Shown here piece by piece: positions 25,369-33,635 of a DNA stretch of 64,000 bases; the stretch's first letter is position 1, and every line of letters starts with the position of its first letter. The notes beneath the pieces were generated by a model. It ran no database searches. It saw only the letters and a program-made list of their open reading frames with translations, and had not been told where the DNA came from. The stretch is from Oceanospirillales bacterium (lineage in GTDB: Bacteria; Pseudomonadota; Gammaproteobacteria; Pseudomonadales; Endozoicomonadaceae), in contig SIHQ01000024.1 of assembly GCA_004762125.1 (NCBI GenBank), forward strand, positions 1 to 64,000, read 5' to 3'. Made by a program: the position numbers and the translations under genes.

Positions 25369-27189
25369 TTAGGCAGGAGCCATCTGGATCAGATCGTCAG
25401 AGCCTGTATCGACATGGTTCATTTCCTTTTCCTGTTGTTGCGCCAGATAAAGATTCCGGTACTGACCATTAACAGCAATAAGTGCTTCATGACTTCCGCG
25501 TTGAACAATTTGCCCTCGCTCCATCACCAGAATTTCATCGGCGTCCTGAATGGTGGACAGTCGGTGGGCTACAGCAACGGTAGTACGACCTTCACGTAAG
25601 GTGATCAAAGCTTCCTTGATATACTGTTCGGTTTCACCGTCGATGTTAGCGGTGGCTTCGTCCAGTAAAAGTATTTTTGGATTTTGAGCAACCGTTCGAG
25701 CAAAAGACAGCAGTTGTCTTTCACCTGTTGAAAGGCCTTTACCACTGGCTCCGGGTTGATGCTGGTAACTACCTGACAATTTATTAATGAAACGGTCAGC
25801 GTGTACTTTCTTTGATGCAGCAAGAATATCCTGTTCTGTAATTCCTTCGTTACCCAAACTTATATTTTCGTTGATCGAGCCATTGAAGATATAAGGTTCT
25901 TGAAAGACTAACCCCAGCCCCGTACGAAGACTGTTTTCATTAAGTTCAGACAAGGGAATGCCATCAATCAGAACATTACCCTGCTGGTGTTCATAAAAGC
26001 GCATCATCAGATTAATGATGGAGCTCTTACCACTACCGCTCTGACCCACAATAGCAATGAATTGCCCCGGTTTTACCGAAAAACTAACATTATCCAGTGC
26101 CTGATTTTTATTGTCGTAGGATAAGCTGACATTACGGAATTCCAACTCTCCGTTCTGAACCTGTTGTGGTGTGGTTGAAACGTCAGGGCGATCTTCCTGT
26201 TTTTCGTCCAGTACGTTAAATACACGTTCACCGGCAACCAGAGCCTGTTGCAGATTGCTTAACTGCATAGTGATCTGGCGCATAGGTTCAAAGAACCGAC
26301 CCAGGTAGTTGATAAAGGCGTAAATAGTGCCGATTTCCAGAGCGCTGTTGCCATTCTGCACACCAAACCAAAGCACGATACCGGCCAGAGCCAATGTCTG
26401 AAGTAAGTGGCTGAATGGCATGAGTAAAAGGCTGTCGATACCAATAACCTTATGACGAAGATCACTCCACTTCTGATTGTTTTCAGAAAAGTGATTAAGT
26501 CGGCTTCCCTGCTGATTGCTGGCCTGAATCATGCTCATTCCCAGAATAGATTCATTCAGGTGAGTATTAATGTCAGACAATCTGGCACGAACGCCATGAA
26601 CCACTGGATGACTCAATTTCTGATAAATCTTCATACTGCCAAGAATCAGTGGGATCAGAGCCATACACATGAGCATCAGCTGAATATCCAGAAAAGCCAA
26701 GGCTGTAAAAATACCAATGATTTTCATGCCGCCACGAAGGATGGCGGGCAGCACGCCAATGAACATCTGTTTCAGTACTTCGGAGTCATTGGTTAAACGT
26801 GACACCAGTCGTCCAGTGGGTTCTCCATCAAAGTACTTCATAGGCAGTTTCAGCATATGGCTGAAAACCTGCTGGCGAATGTCGTGTATCACTTTGAGGG
26901 AATGATGCTGAAACAGGACTTCCTGAATGTACTGAAAAATGGCCGAACCCACGTAAGCGGCCAACATCACCAGGCAGATGGTCAGTAGGTCATTGAACTG
27001 ATAGTTTCCGACAGCAATGTAGTCATCCAGGATGATTTTCATCAACCAGGGGGTAGCCATTTCAAATGCAGTGGCGACGACCAGCAGTGAGAATGCGAGG
27101 GCAAAACCACCGCGGTAAGGTTTGGCATAAGCGATCAGCCTACTCAACCCTTTAAAGCCCAGCGACCGTTGGTTCTCTTCCGAATTCAT
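25369..27189 (-). CDS. mdlB: ABC exporter half-transporter, MdlB-like
   Basis: This 606-residue protein has six membrane helices (about 1-320) fused to an ATPase domain. Walker A is GQSGSGKSS, the Q-loop lies in VFQEPYIF, the signature is altered to LSTGERQLL, Walker B is ILLLDEATANID with the catalytic Glu, and the H-loop is VAHRLST. It overlaps the mdlA-like gene by 4 bp (ATGA) and forms a heterodimer in which this subunit holds the catalytic Glu and His. MdlA/MdlB (SmdA/SmdB) exporters are linked to multidrug efflux. A MarR regulator lies immediately upstream of the operon. Confidence 0.93.
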   Translation of the reverse strand: MNSEENQRSLGFKGLSRLIAYAKPYRGGFALAFSLLVVATAFEMATPWLMKIILDDYIAVGNYQFNDLLTICLVMLAAYVGSAIFQYIQEVLFQHHSLKVIHDIRQQVFSHMLKLPMKYFDGEPTGRLVSRLTNDSEVLKQMFIGVLPAILRGGMKIIGIFTALAFLDIQLMLMCMALIPLILGSMKIYQKLSHPVVHGVRARLSDINTHLNESILGMSMIQASNQQGSRLNHFSENNQKWSDLRHKVIGIDSLLLMPFSHLLQTLALAGIVLWFGVQNGNSALEIGTIYAFINYLGRFFEPMRQITMQLSNLQQALVAGERVFNVLDEKQEDRPDVSTTPQQVQNGELEFRNVSLSYDNKNQALDNVSFSVKPGQFIAIVGQSGSGKSSIINLMMRFYEHQQGNVLIDGIPLSELNENSLRTGLGLVFQEPYIFNGSINENISLGNEGITEQDILAASKKVHADRFINKLSGSYQHQPGASGKGLSTGERQLLSFARTVAQNPKILLLDEATANIDGETEQYIKEALITLREGRTTVAVAHRLSTIQDADEILVMERGQIVQRGSHEALIAVNGQYRNLYLAQQQEKEMNHVDTGSDDLIQMAPA

Positions 27190-28988
27190 GCGCTGAGAGC
27201 TCCATATTGATTGAGGTCCTGTTCAGGCAACTGCGCAGCCTTCTCTGCTTCCAGCAACAATGTGCGAGCTTGCTGGTTGAATATTTTTGAATACCACTCA
27301 CCATTGGCAATCAGTGCGTCATGGTCTCCGCGTTCTATTACTTCGCCTTCTTCCAGAACGATAATCTGGTCAGCCGTTATCAATTCGGGCAATCGTTGGG
27401 TAATCAATATAATGGTTTTGTTACCTCTCAGACCCTGAAGGTTTTTAAGGATTTTTGCTTCAGTTTTCATATCCAGTGCGCTGAAAGAATCGTCGAGCAA
27501 TAGAATGCTGGTGTCTTTCAACAAGGCTCTGGCAAAGGCGACACGCTGCTTTTGACCACCAGACAGGTTAATACCTTGTTCTCCCAGAATGGTCTGGTAG
27601 CCCTCTTTGAACTCAGTAATCTCCTCATGAATGGCTGCCATTCTGGCCGCATTCACAATTTCTTCCTGAGTGGCTTCCGGCTTTGCGAAGGCAATATTTT
27701 CAGCAATGGTGCCAGAAAATAGCATGGGATCTTGTGGCACCCAGCCGAATTGGGCTCTTAGGCTGTTTAGTTTGATGTTCTCAAGGGCCGTGTCGCCAAT
27801 AGAAACAGCGGAGTTACCCGTGAGGTTGAATTCTCTTTGCAGTAACCTGAAAAGTGTACTTTTACCACTGCCGGTTCTGCCGGTAATACCAAAAAGCTGA
27901 CCTTGTGGAATACTCAGTTTGACCTGTCCCAGAACCCGGTTTTCTGAATTGGGATAACTGAAAGAATCAATGTCGATAGCCAGTGATGTGTTGTCAGAAA
28001 CATCAACGGCATCCGGTGCTTCTTTTACGGTGGGTTCAACATTGAACAGCTTTTCAAGACGGCTCCATGAAGCACTGCCACGCTGAAAGACGTTGAATTG
28101 CCAGCCAAATTGCAGCATCGGACCGAGCAGTTGTCCTAGATAGAGGGTAAAGCTGGTCAGAAGACCCAGTGTCATATCACCCTGATTGATCATCCAGGAA
28201 CCAGCCAACAGGGTAATCACCATGGACATACCAAAGAACAGTTGAATACTTGGGCCGAACATAGAATCGACGAACGCAACGCGACGGTTCGCTTTCACAG
28301 TATCGTTGGACACTTCGCTGAAGCGACTTTGCTGTCGTTGATCCAGCCGGTGTGCTTTAACGGCGCGAATGCCGGAAACAGCCTCTCTTGCCTCTTCATT
28401 CAGAGAGGAAAAGGTAGCCTGCGCCACACTGAATCTCTCATGGAGCATGCTGCCGTATTTGTTGGTTGACCAGATCAGTAGTGGGAAAGGCAGCAATGCC
28501 AGCAGGGCCAGCTTGCCGTTTACAGCAATGATCATGGCGGCAAGCACCGTAAAACCGGCAATCAAAGAGTCCACCAGAGTCATAATGCCTGAACCAGCAC
28601 TCTCTTCCACGGCATTCAAATCATTCGTGGCATGAGCCATCAGATCGCCAGTGGAATGTTTTTGATAAAAATCAGGAGACATCTTTGTGAAGTGAGCGAA
28701 CAGTTGGTCGCGTTGACCTTTCACCAGATCGATCGATGCACCGTAAAGCAGGGAACGCCAGAGGTAGCGAAGACCATAGATGGCAACCGCAGTGACAGCA
28801 ATCAGACCGACGTAGTTCAGCAATTGTGTTTGAGTGAGCGAGCCATCATTGGCTTCATCGACGAAACGACCAATAAGCCAAGGGGGAAGCAGGTTCAGAA
28901 TGGCTACCGTCTGCAAACTGATGAAAGCAAAGAGGTACTGTTTCCAGTAATTACGCAGGATATGGCGCATCTTCCATAAAAGGTTCAA
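27186..28988 (-). CDS. mdlA: ABC exporter half-transporter, MdlA-like, degenerate ATPase site
   Basis: This 600-residue protein closely follows E. coli MdlA: six membrane helices, then an ATPase domain with GRTGSGKST and LSGGQKQR. The Walker B ends LLLDDSFSALD, with Asp for the catalytic Glu. The H-loop reads ITQRLPE, with Gln for the switch His. Both changes are known from the degenerate site of heterodimeric exporters such as TM287/288, so with MdlB only one site would hydrolyse ATP well. It is the first gene of the operon, starting 70-odd bp downstream of a putative MarR operator. The substrate is unknown. Confidence 0.93.
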   Translation of the reverse strand: MNLLWKMRHILRNYWKQYLFAFISLQTVAILNLLPPWLIGRFVDEANDGSLTQTQLLNYVGLIAVTAVAIYGLRYLWRSLLYGASIDLVKGQRDQLFAHFTKMSPDFYQKHSTGDLMAHATNDLNAVEESAGSGIMTLVDSLIAGFTVLAAMIIAVNGKLALLALLPFPLLIWSTNKYGSMLHERFSVAQATFSSLNEEAREAVSGIRAVKAHRLDQRQQSRFSEVSNDTVKANRRVAFVDSMFGPSIQLFFGMSMVITLLAGSWMINQGDMTLGLLTSFTLYLGQLLGPMLQFGWQFNVFQRGSASWSRLEKLFNVEPTVKEAPDAVDVSDNTSLAIDIDSFSYPNSENRVLGQVKLSIPQGQLFGITGRTGSGKSTLFRLLQREFNLTGNSAVSIGDTALENIKLNSLRAQFGWVPQDPMLFSGTIAENIAFAKPEATQEEIVNAARMAAIHEEITEFKEGYQTILGEQGINLSGGQKQRVAFARALLKDTSILLLDDSFSALDMKTEAKILKNLQGLRGNKTIILITQRLPELITADQIIVLEEGEVIERGDHDALIANGEWYSKIFNQQARTLLLEAEKAAQLPEQDLNQYGALSA

Positions 28989-29059
28989 GTCAGGCTCCTG
29001 CGCGCAAAAGTAAAAACGTACGTTCGGTCAAGATTTAGAATTCTCAAGTACTGAAACTG

Positions 29060-29074
29060 GTTGATATTGTCAAC
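29060..29074. promoter_or_regulatory. Putative MarR operator upstream of the mdlAB operon
   Basis: The 15-bp palindrome GTTGATATTGTCAAC shares its arms and length with GTTGACTGGGTCAAC upstream of marR. On the reverse strand it overlaps a TTGACA that could be the -35 box of the exporter promoter, so binding would block transcription. Confidence 0.65.
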
Positions 29075-29089
29075 TAAATCGGGCTAAAA

Positions 29090-29109
29090 AAGCCGATCGA
29101 AACCGGCTT
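29090..29109 (-). terminator. Terminator downstream of marR
   Basis: AAGCCG and CGGCTT form a short stem, followed by a T-rich stretch on the reverse strand, 48 bp beyond the marR stop. Confidence 0.5.
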
Positions 29110-29156
29110 ATATATTCTTGGTTTAAGCGAATGCTCGATTTAACTGAAAGTCCGAC

Positions 29157-29585
29157 TTATTCGGAACTTATTGTTTTCTGCAAACTCTGGAGACTTTGTT
29201 CAAGCTGCAGGCTTTGCTGGTTGCCCAGATCTTTCAGGGCATTGGTGATCCGTTCTGACTGGTAACGCTGAATGTCTGTCAGGCAGCGTTGACCACTTTC
29301 GGTCAGCCTCAGACAGCGAACTCGGCCATCCTCTGCAGAGTTATGAATCTGCAACAGATCCCGGCTCTCCAACCGTTTCACGATACGGGTCGCGCCACTT
29401 TTGGTCATACCCAGAGTCTTGCCAATAGTTTGAGTCGGACAGCCTTGTTGTTGGCCGACGGTTCTTAGAGCCAGATAATCGACAATGGAAAAATCCGAAC
29501 AGGCGTCGCTGGAAGAGCAGGCAGAATTCAAACTCCATGCCAGCATCATCAATTGGTCATACAGACGTTCACCCAAATCACTCAT
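29157..29585 (-). CDS. MarR-family transcriptional regulator
   Basis: This 142-residue protein is the family's usual size. The winged helix is visible: YLALRTVG, then a recognition helix in TIGKTLGMTKSGATRIVKRL, then a wing (DGRVRCLRLTESG). It should dimerise and release DNA when a ligand binds. It reads towards the exporter operon, and a matching palindrome lies upstream of both it and the operon (29637 and 29060). It therefore probably represses itself and mdlAB, and controls efflux. A Cys pair near residue 23 (CSSSDAC) could be redox-active; that is a guess. Confidence 0.9.
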   Translation of the reverse strand: MSDLGERLYDQLMMLAWSLNSACSSSDACSDFSIVDYLALRTVGQQQGCPTQTIGKTLGMTKSGATRIVKRLESRDLLQIHNSAEDGRVRCLRLTESGQRCLTDIQRYQSERITNALKDLGNQQSLQLEQSLQSLQKTISSE

Positions 29586-29636
29586 CTATCCCCATGGCTC
29601 CGATCAACTTAGAACCATAGTATTGAATAATAAATG

Positions 29637-29651
29637 GTTGACTGGGTCAAC
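29637..29651. promoter_or_regulatory. Putative MarR operator upstream of marR
   Basis: GTTGACTGGGTCAAC is a perfect 6-bp palindrome with a 3-bp centre, 52 bp upstream of the marR start. It matches the site before mdlAB. Confidence 0.65.
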
Positions 29652-29759
29652 TAAGTGAATGCCGAACGGTTGGTCGGATGCAGTGGCAGGTAACGAAGTT
29701 ATCAACTATAAAAATCGGTTCAGTGGAAAAAAATCAGATAATAATTCCCGGAGCGAAAT

Positions 29760-30710
29760 ATGAAGTTCTCCCGATTATGGACATCGCTTTTGGCATTGAC
29801 TGTCATTTGCAGTCAGGCAGTCGAACTGCCAAAAGAGCATTCAGGTATTGCCGACACGTGTTGGACTGAAGTGTTACCAGAGCATACATATGACGATGCA
29901 TTGCTAATAGATATTTTGACTACGACAAAAGATAAGCCTGCTTGTTATGCCAGAACTGGGTCAGGTTTTCAGAGGGGAACTTCAGTTTATATGTCGGGGC
30001 ATGTCTTCTGTGGAATTCCTATTGAGGGAGAAGCTCCTCAGCTGTTGAAATCTGCTGTCTATCTGGTTTCTAACTATAAGGAACTTGAGGGAGCTATAAA
30101 ACATAACCACTTTTTTAAAAAGAGAAAAACTGTTACAGAGCAGACTTTCGTCAACCAAGCGTTTGAAAGCTGTGAAGAAGTGACTGATGTGCAAGGTCAA
30201 TCGACTGCTGTACCAATAGATCCGAGTAATACGCTGTCAGAACAAATTTGCCTGTCAACGAATGATCAGCAGAAAGGTTCAGAATATATCTACTTTGGTG
30301 TCAGCAAACAGGAAGGTGGTAAAACTGTCTGCGCGGAAGTAGATGAGGCGCGTTATTACAAACAACCATCCAGTAACACAGGACACCAGAAGGCAACGAC
30401 TACAGACGGTTGTATGGTTCCAAAAAAGATTGGTGATTTTGTTCATGTCAAAGCAGGCTGGATCGAAGATTCATGGGGATGGCCGTTGAACCATAAGAAC
30501 GGAGTAAGGAAAAACACTTACCAAAAGTGTGTTCAGCACTATGGGGAAATGGATATTCTGGAAAGATATATATGCACAGATGGGAAGCATTGTGTTTCTG
30601 GTTATAATGCCAAGTTTGAAGGGCATGGTTTTGAAGATGATGGCAACGAATGCTGGATGTACGATCCTGATAAAGCCGCAACGATTGCTGATGATGAGTG
30701 TGTAAGATAA
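29760..30710 (+). CDS. Exported Cys-rich protein of unknown function
   Basis: This 316-residue protein starts at an ATG (29760) 7 nt after GAGC. It has a Sec signal peptide (about 1-20, ending SQAVE). The mature part holds about 18 Cys and many Trp and His, suggesting disulfides in the periplasm or outside. Segments such as RTGSGFQRGTSVYMSGHVFCG and WIEDSWGWPLNHKNGV are reminiscent of DM9-like repeats, but I cannot assign it. It is followed by a 60-bp palindrome and a convergent gene. No operon partner is seen. Confidence 0.7.
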   Translation: MKFSRLWTSLLALTVICSQAVELPKEHSGIADTCWTEVLPEHTYDDALLIDILTTTKDKPACYARTGSGFQRGTSVYMSGHVFCGIPIEGEAPQLLKSAVYLVSNYKELEGAIKHNHFFKKRKTVTEQTFVNQAFESCEEVTDVQGQSTAVPIDPSNTLSEQICLSTNDQQKGSEYIYFGVSKQEGGKTVCAEVDEARYYKQPSSNTGHQKATTTDGCMVPKKIGDFVHVKAGWIEDSWGWPLNHKNGVRKNTYQKCVQHYGEMDILERYICTDGKHCVSGYNAKFEGHGFEDDGNECWMYDPDKAATIADDECVR

Positions 30711-30715
30711 GAGAA

Positions 30716-30775
30716 TGTCGCTAAAATACAGAACATAAATCAATTCATTGATTTATGTTCTGTATTTTAGCGACA
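30716..30775. repeat. 29-bp perfect inverted repeat (60-bp palindrome) between convergent genes
   Basis: The left arm 30716-30744 begins TGTCGCTAAAATACAGAAC, and its exact reverse complement is at 30747-30775; only TC lies between them. It sits 6 bp after one stop codon and 6 bp before the end of the convergent gene. It may serve as a bidirectional terminator. The arms are far longer and more AT-rich than usual for that role. Confidence 0.85.
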
Positions 30776-30780
30776 CAATA

Positions 30781-31206
30781 TTACTTCTTACTAGCCAGCT
30801 TTTCCTGAACCTTATTAAAACGTTTTATTGGCATACCGTTTTTAGCGAGATCCAGTTCTTTTACCAAAGAGTTTTCTTTGGTCACAATAGTGACTTTGTA
30901 GCCAGTCTTGGTGGTTTTTACCTCACCTACTTTAATGTTCGGATTTCCCTTCATAATCAACTTGGCTTCTTGCAAAGTGCGAATCTGCTCTGCAGTGAAT
31001 TCACGTTTCATGAGTTCAGCCATATTTTTGCCACCGAAGCGGTGTTTCATTTTTTGACCACCGCCATTGCGGCCATTTTCATGCTGTTCATGTCTTGGAC
31101 CATCGTTAGATCCACTGATGTCGCTGTCTCCCCACCATGCGAAAGCGGAGCTGGCTGTCATAGAGGTAACAAGAATCGTAGCGATAGTCAGCTTGCGGTT
31201 AATCAT
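30781..31206 (-). CDS. Small periplasmic protein beside a two-component system
   Basis: The protein has 141 residues with a Sec signal (1-22, ending SSAFA). A low-complexity Gly/Asn/His stretch (about 23-55) is followed by helices rich in Lys and Glu (FTAEQIRTLQEAKLIMKG). It is divergent from an OmpR-type response regulator at 31401. Small periplasmic proteins with this layout, such as CpxP and Spy, buffer a sensor kinase, so a sensing or metal-binding role is plausible. The sequence gives no family match that I recognise. Confidence 0.7.
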   Translation of the reverse strand: MINRKLTIATILVTSMTASSAFAWWGDSDISGSNDGPRHEQHENGRNGGGQKMKHRFGGKNMAELMKREFTAEQIRTLQEAKLIMKGNPNIKVGEVKTTKTGYKVTIVTKENSLVKELDLAKNGMPIKRFNKVQEKLASKK

Positions 31207-31400
31207 AGGTCTTTCCTCGTCGGGTTAATTATTGTGTGTTTCGATGACCTAATTAAAGCGAAGGGATGTCGCAGAAGTATCTCTTGGGAAGGTTATTTTG
31301 CATCAAAGTGTATCAATCCTGAGGATTGACATAATTCGATACATATTCAGCAGCGGCAATGCATATAATCGAATTAGACGTTCCAGAACAGAGCCCTAAT

Positions 31401-32123
31401 ATGGACCAGCAAAAACACATTCTGGTAGTAGACGATAACAGCGAAATAAGAGACCTGCTGGCCAAGTATCTAGGGCAGCACGGTTACAAAGTCAGTATTG
31501 CCAATGGCGGCCGGAAGATGCGCCAGATATTGAACTCAGAGATGGCTGATCTGATCATTCTGGACGTCATGATGCCGGAAGAAGATGGGTTGAGTATCTG
31601 TCGAAGCTTGAAAGAAGCCGGTGGACCTCCGGTGATTATGCTGACGGCGTTGGGTGAAGAGGCGGACACTATTGTCGGTCTGGAAATGGGCGCAGATGAC
31701 TATGTCTCCAAACCCTTTAGCCCGAGAGAGTTGCTAGCCAGAGTAAAGGCTGTTCTGCGGCGTGTAGATAACCTGTCAGTCGCTAAGCATGCTGTTATTC
31801 AAAGTGGTAAAAGAAAGTTTTCGGGCTGGGTGCTGGATATGAATCAACAGCAGCTGGAAAAAGCTGACGGTCTGATCGTGCCGCTCAGCACCGCTGAATA
31901 TCGCCTTCTCGATGTATTTATAAGTAACCCGCGAAAGGTGCTCAGTCGAGATCAGTTGCTGGATTTGACGAAAGGTCGGGAAGCTCTGCCTTTTGACCGA
32001 AGCATTGATAATCAGGTCAGTCGATTGAGAAAAAAAGTAGAAGCCGACCCTAAACATCCGGTTCTTATAAAAACTGTGTGGGGTGGTGGTTACAGTTTTA
32101 CGGCAGAGGTTGAAGAACTGTGA
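31401..32123 (+). CDS. OmpR-family response regulator
   Basis: From the ATG at 31401 the protein has 240 residues; an ATG at 31359 is an alternative start. The receiver domain (about 1-120) has VVDDNSEIRD, the phosphorylated Asp in ILDVMMPEEDG, MLTALGEE, and the Lys in DDYVSKPFSPRE. The DNA-binding winged helix (about 140-240) shows LSTAEYRLL and RLRKKVEADPKHPVLIKTVW. The stop codon overlaps the start of the kinase gene (GTGA), so the two are coupled. It is divergent from the periplasmic protein gene, which it may control. Confidence 0.93.
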   Translation: MDQQKHILVVDDNSEIRDLLAKYLGQHGYKVSIANGGRKMRQILNSEMADLIILDVMMPEEDGLSICRSLKEAGGPPVIMLTALGEEADTIVGLEMGADDYVSKPFSPRELLARVKAVLRRVDNLSVAKHAVIQSGKRKFSGWVLDMNQQQLEKADGLIVPLSTAEYRLLDVFISNPRKVLSRDQLLDLTKGREALPFDRSIDNQVSRLRKKVEADPKHPVLIKTVWGGGYSFTAEVEEL

Positions 32124-33559
32124 AAGGGTTCATACGACTCCTCCCAACCAGCCTGACAGGGCAAATGGTGGCTGTTGTTGCTATTGCTCTGATCGGTTCG
32201 GTCATGATCAGCGTACTGGTTTTGGGAAGTGCTTATAACCGAGTTGTTGTAGGGGTAAAACAGAATGCGATTGTTCAACGGGTTGTCACTATGGTTGACC
32301 TGTTGGAAGTCAGCCCGGAAGAGCTGCATCAAAGCATTGTCAGGGCAGCAAACAGCCGTAATGAAAGAGTTCGAATAGATCCTCGTAGTGCGGTTAAGCG
32401 GCATACTCCGAGCAGCAGTGAAAAAAGGCTGCTTACCCAGCTTGAAACGTTGCTGAGTTCTGAATACAAGAACAGGGTCAACCTTCTGTTGAAGAGAAAG
32501 GAGGCCAGAAAACCCAAGCATGTAAATCATGATTGGCAAGACAAACAAGTGTCACCTATGCCTGATAAGTTCAGACAGAAACCACCTGAACGATTTCAGG
32601 AGAAAGGTTACTGGCGGCGCCCTCCACTGGAAGTAATGAAGGTATCCGTGCAGCTGAATAACGGACAGTGGTTGAATGTTATTTCAGAGGCGCCCAGGCT
32701 CCCATCCTTGCTGGTAGGGCAGACTCTACTGTTTCTGACGCTGTCTTTATTGTTTGTGATACTGGCTGTTATTTTTATGCTCAGGCGTATCGTCCGGCCC
32801 ATGAAGAAACTGGCCAGTGCAGCCAACAGTCTTGGTAAAGGCGAGCAGGTAGAGCCTCTTGAGGTGAGTGGGCCCAAAGATGTTCAGGATACGGTACAGG
32901 CTTTTAACGTCATGAACGAGCGGATGCAAAAGTTCATTGCTGACCGTACCCGCACACTGGCTGCGCTTTCTCATGATTTGAGAACGCCATTAACCAGCAT
33001 GAGGTTACGTATTGAACTTTTACCTGACTCTACAGATAAAGAACAGCTTTTGAGTCGACTTGAAGAGATGCAACAGATGTCTGATGCCACTCTGTCTTTT
33101 CTTAGGGAAGCGTCGGATAAAGAAGAGTCACGGCGGGTAGATCTTAATGCTCTGATAAGCAGCCTCTGTGATGACATGACAGATTTGGGATTGTCAGTTA
33201 ATTATGAGGAAACCACTAATTTGGTCGTTCAATGTCGTTTGGTTTCTTTAAAAAGAGCGCTTAGAAATCTGTTTGAGAATGGTGTGAAATACGGTGATCA
33301 GATTGATGTCTCGATGGAAGAAAAACAAGGTTCTGTTCATATTCTGATACAAGACCATGGATTTGGTATTCCGGAAAGTAAAATGGAACAGATGTTTGAG
33401 CCTTTCACCAGAATAGAGGCTTCCAGAAATAGGGATTCCGGAGGAATAGGATTAGGCCTAGCCATTGCCAGAAACAATATTCGCAGCCATGGCGGGGATA
33501 TCCATATGAAAAACAATGACACGGGATTACTGATTACTGTCGAACTGCCACTGAAGTAG
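32120..33559 (+). CDS. Sensor histidine kinase
   Basis: This 479-residue protein starts at GTG 32120, overlapping the regulator stop by 4 bp. Two membrane helices (about 15-37 and 195-220) flank a periplasmic domain of about 150 residues rich in Arg and Pro. HAMP follows, then the phosphoacceptor His in ALSHDLRTPLTSM (about 287) and the ATPase (NLFENGVKYG, DHGFGIP, GGIGLGLAIARNNI). The periplasmic domain has no recognisable fold, so the signal is unknown. It phosphorylates the partner regulator. Confidence 0.92.
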   Translation: MKGFIRLLPTSLTGQMVAVVAIALIGSVMISVLVLGSAYNRVVVGVKQNAIVQRVVTMVDLLEVSPEELHQSIVRAANSRNERVRIDPRSAVKRHTPSSSEKRLLTQLETLLSSEYKNRVNLLLKRKEARKPKHVNHDWQDKQVSPMPDKFRQKPPERFQEKGYWRRPPLEVMKVSVQLNNGQWLNVISEAPRLPSLLVGQTLLFLTLSLLFVILAVIFMLRRIVRPMKKLASAANSLGKGEQVEPLEVSGPKDVQDTVQAFNVMNERMQKFIADRTRTLAALSHDLRTPLTSMRLRIELLPDSTDKEQLLSRLEEMQQMSDATLSFLREASDKEESRRVDLNALISSLCDDMTDLGLSVNYEETTNLVVQCRLVSLKRALRNLFENGVKYGDQIDVSMEEKQGSVHILIQDHGFGIPESKMEQMFEPFTRIEASRNRDSGGIGLGLAIARNNIRSHGGDIHMKNNDTGLLITVELPLK

Positions 33560-33635
33560 TGGCAGTTCGGTATTATCAATCTCACATGCTATCGATCTCA
33601 CATGCTATCGATCTTACTGACTGCGGCCTTACCAG

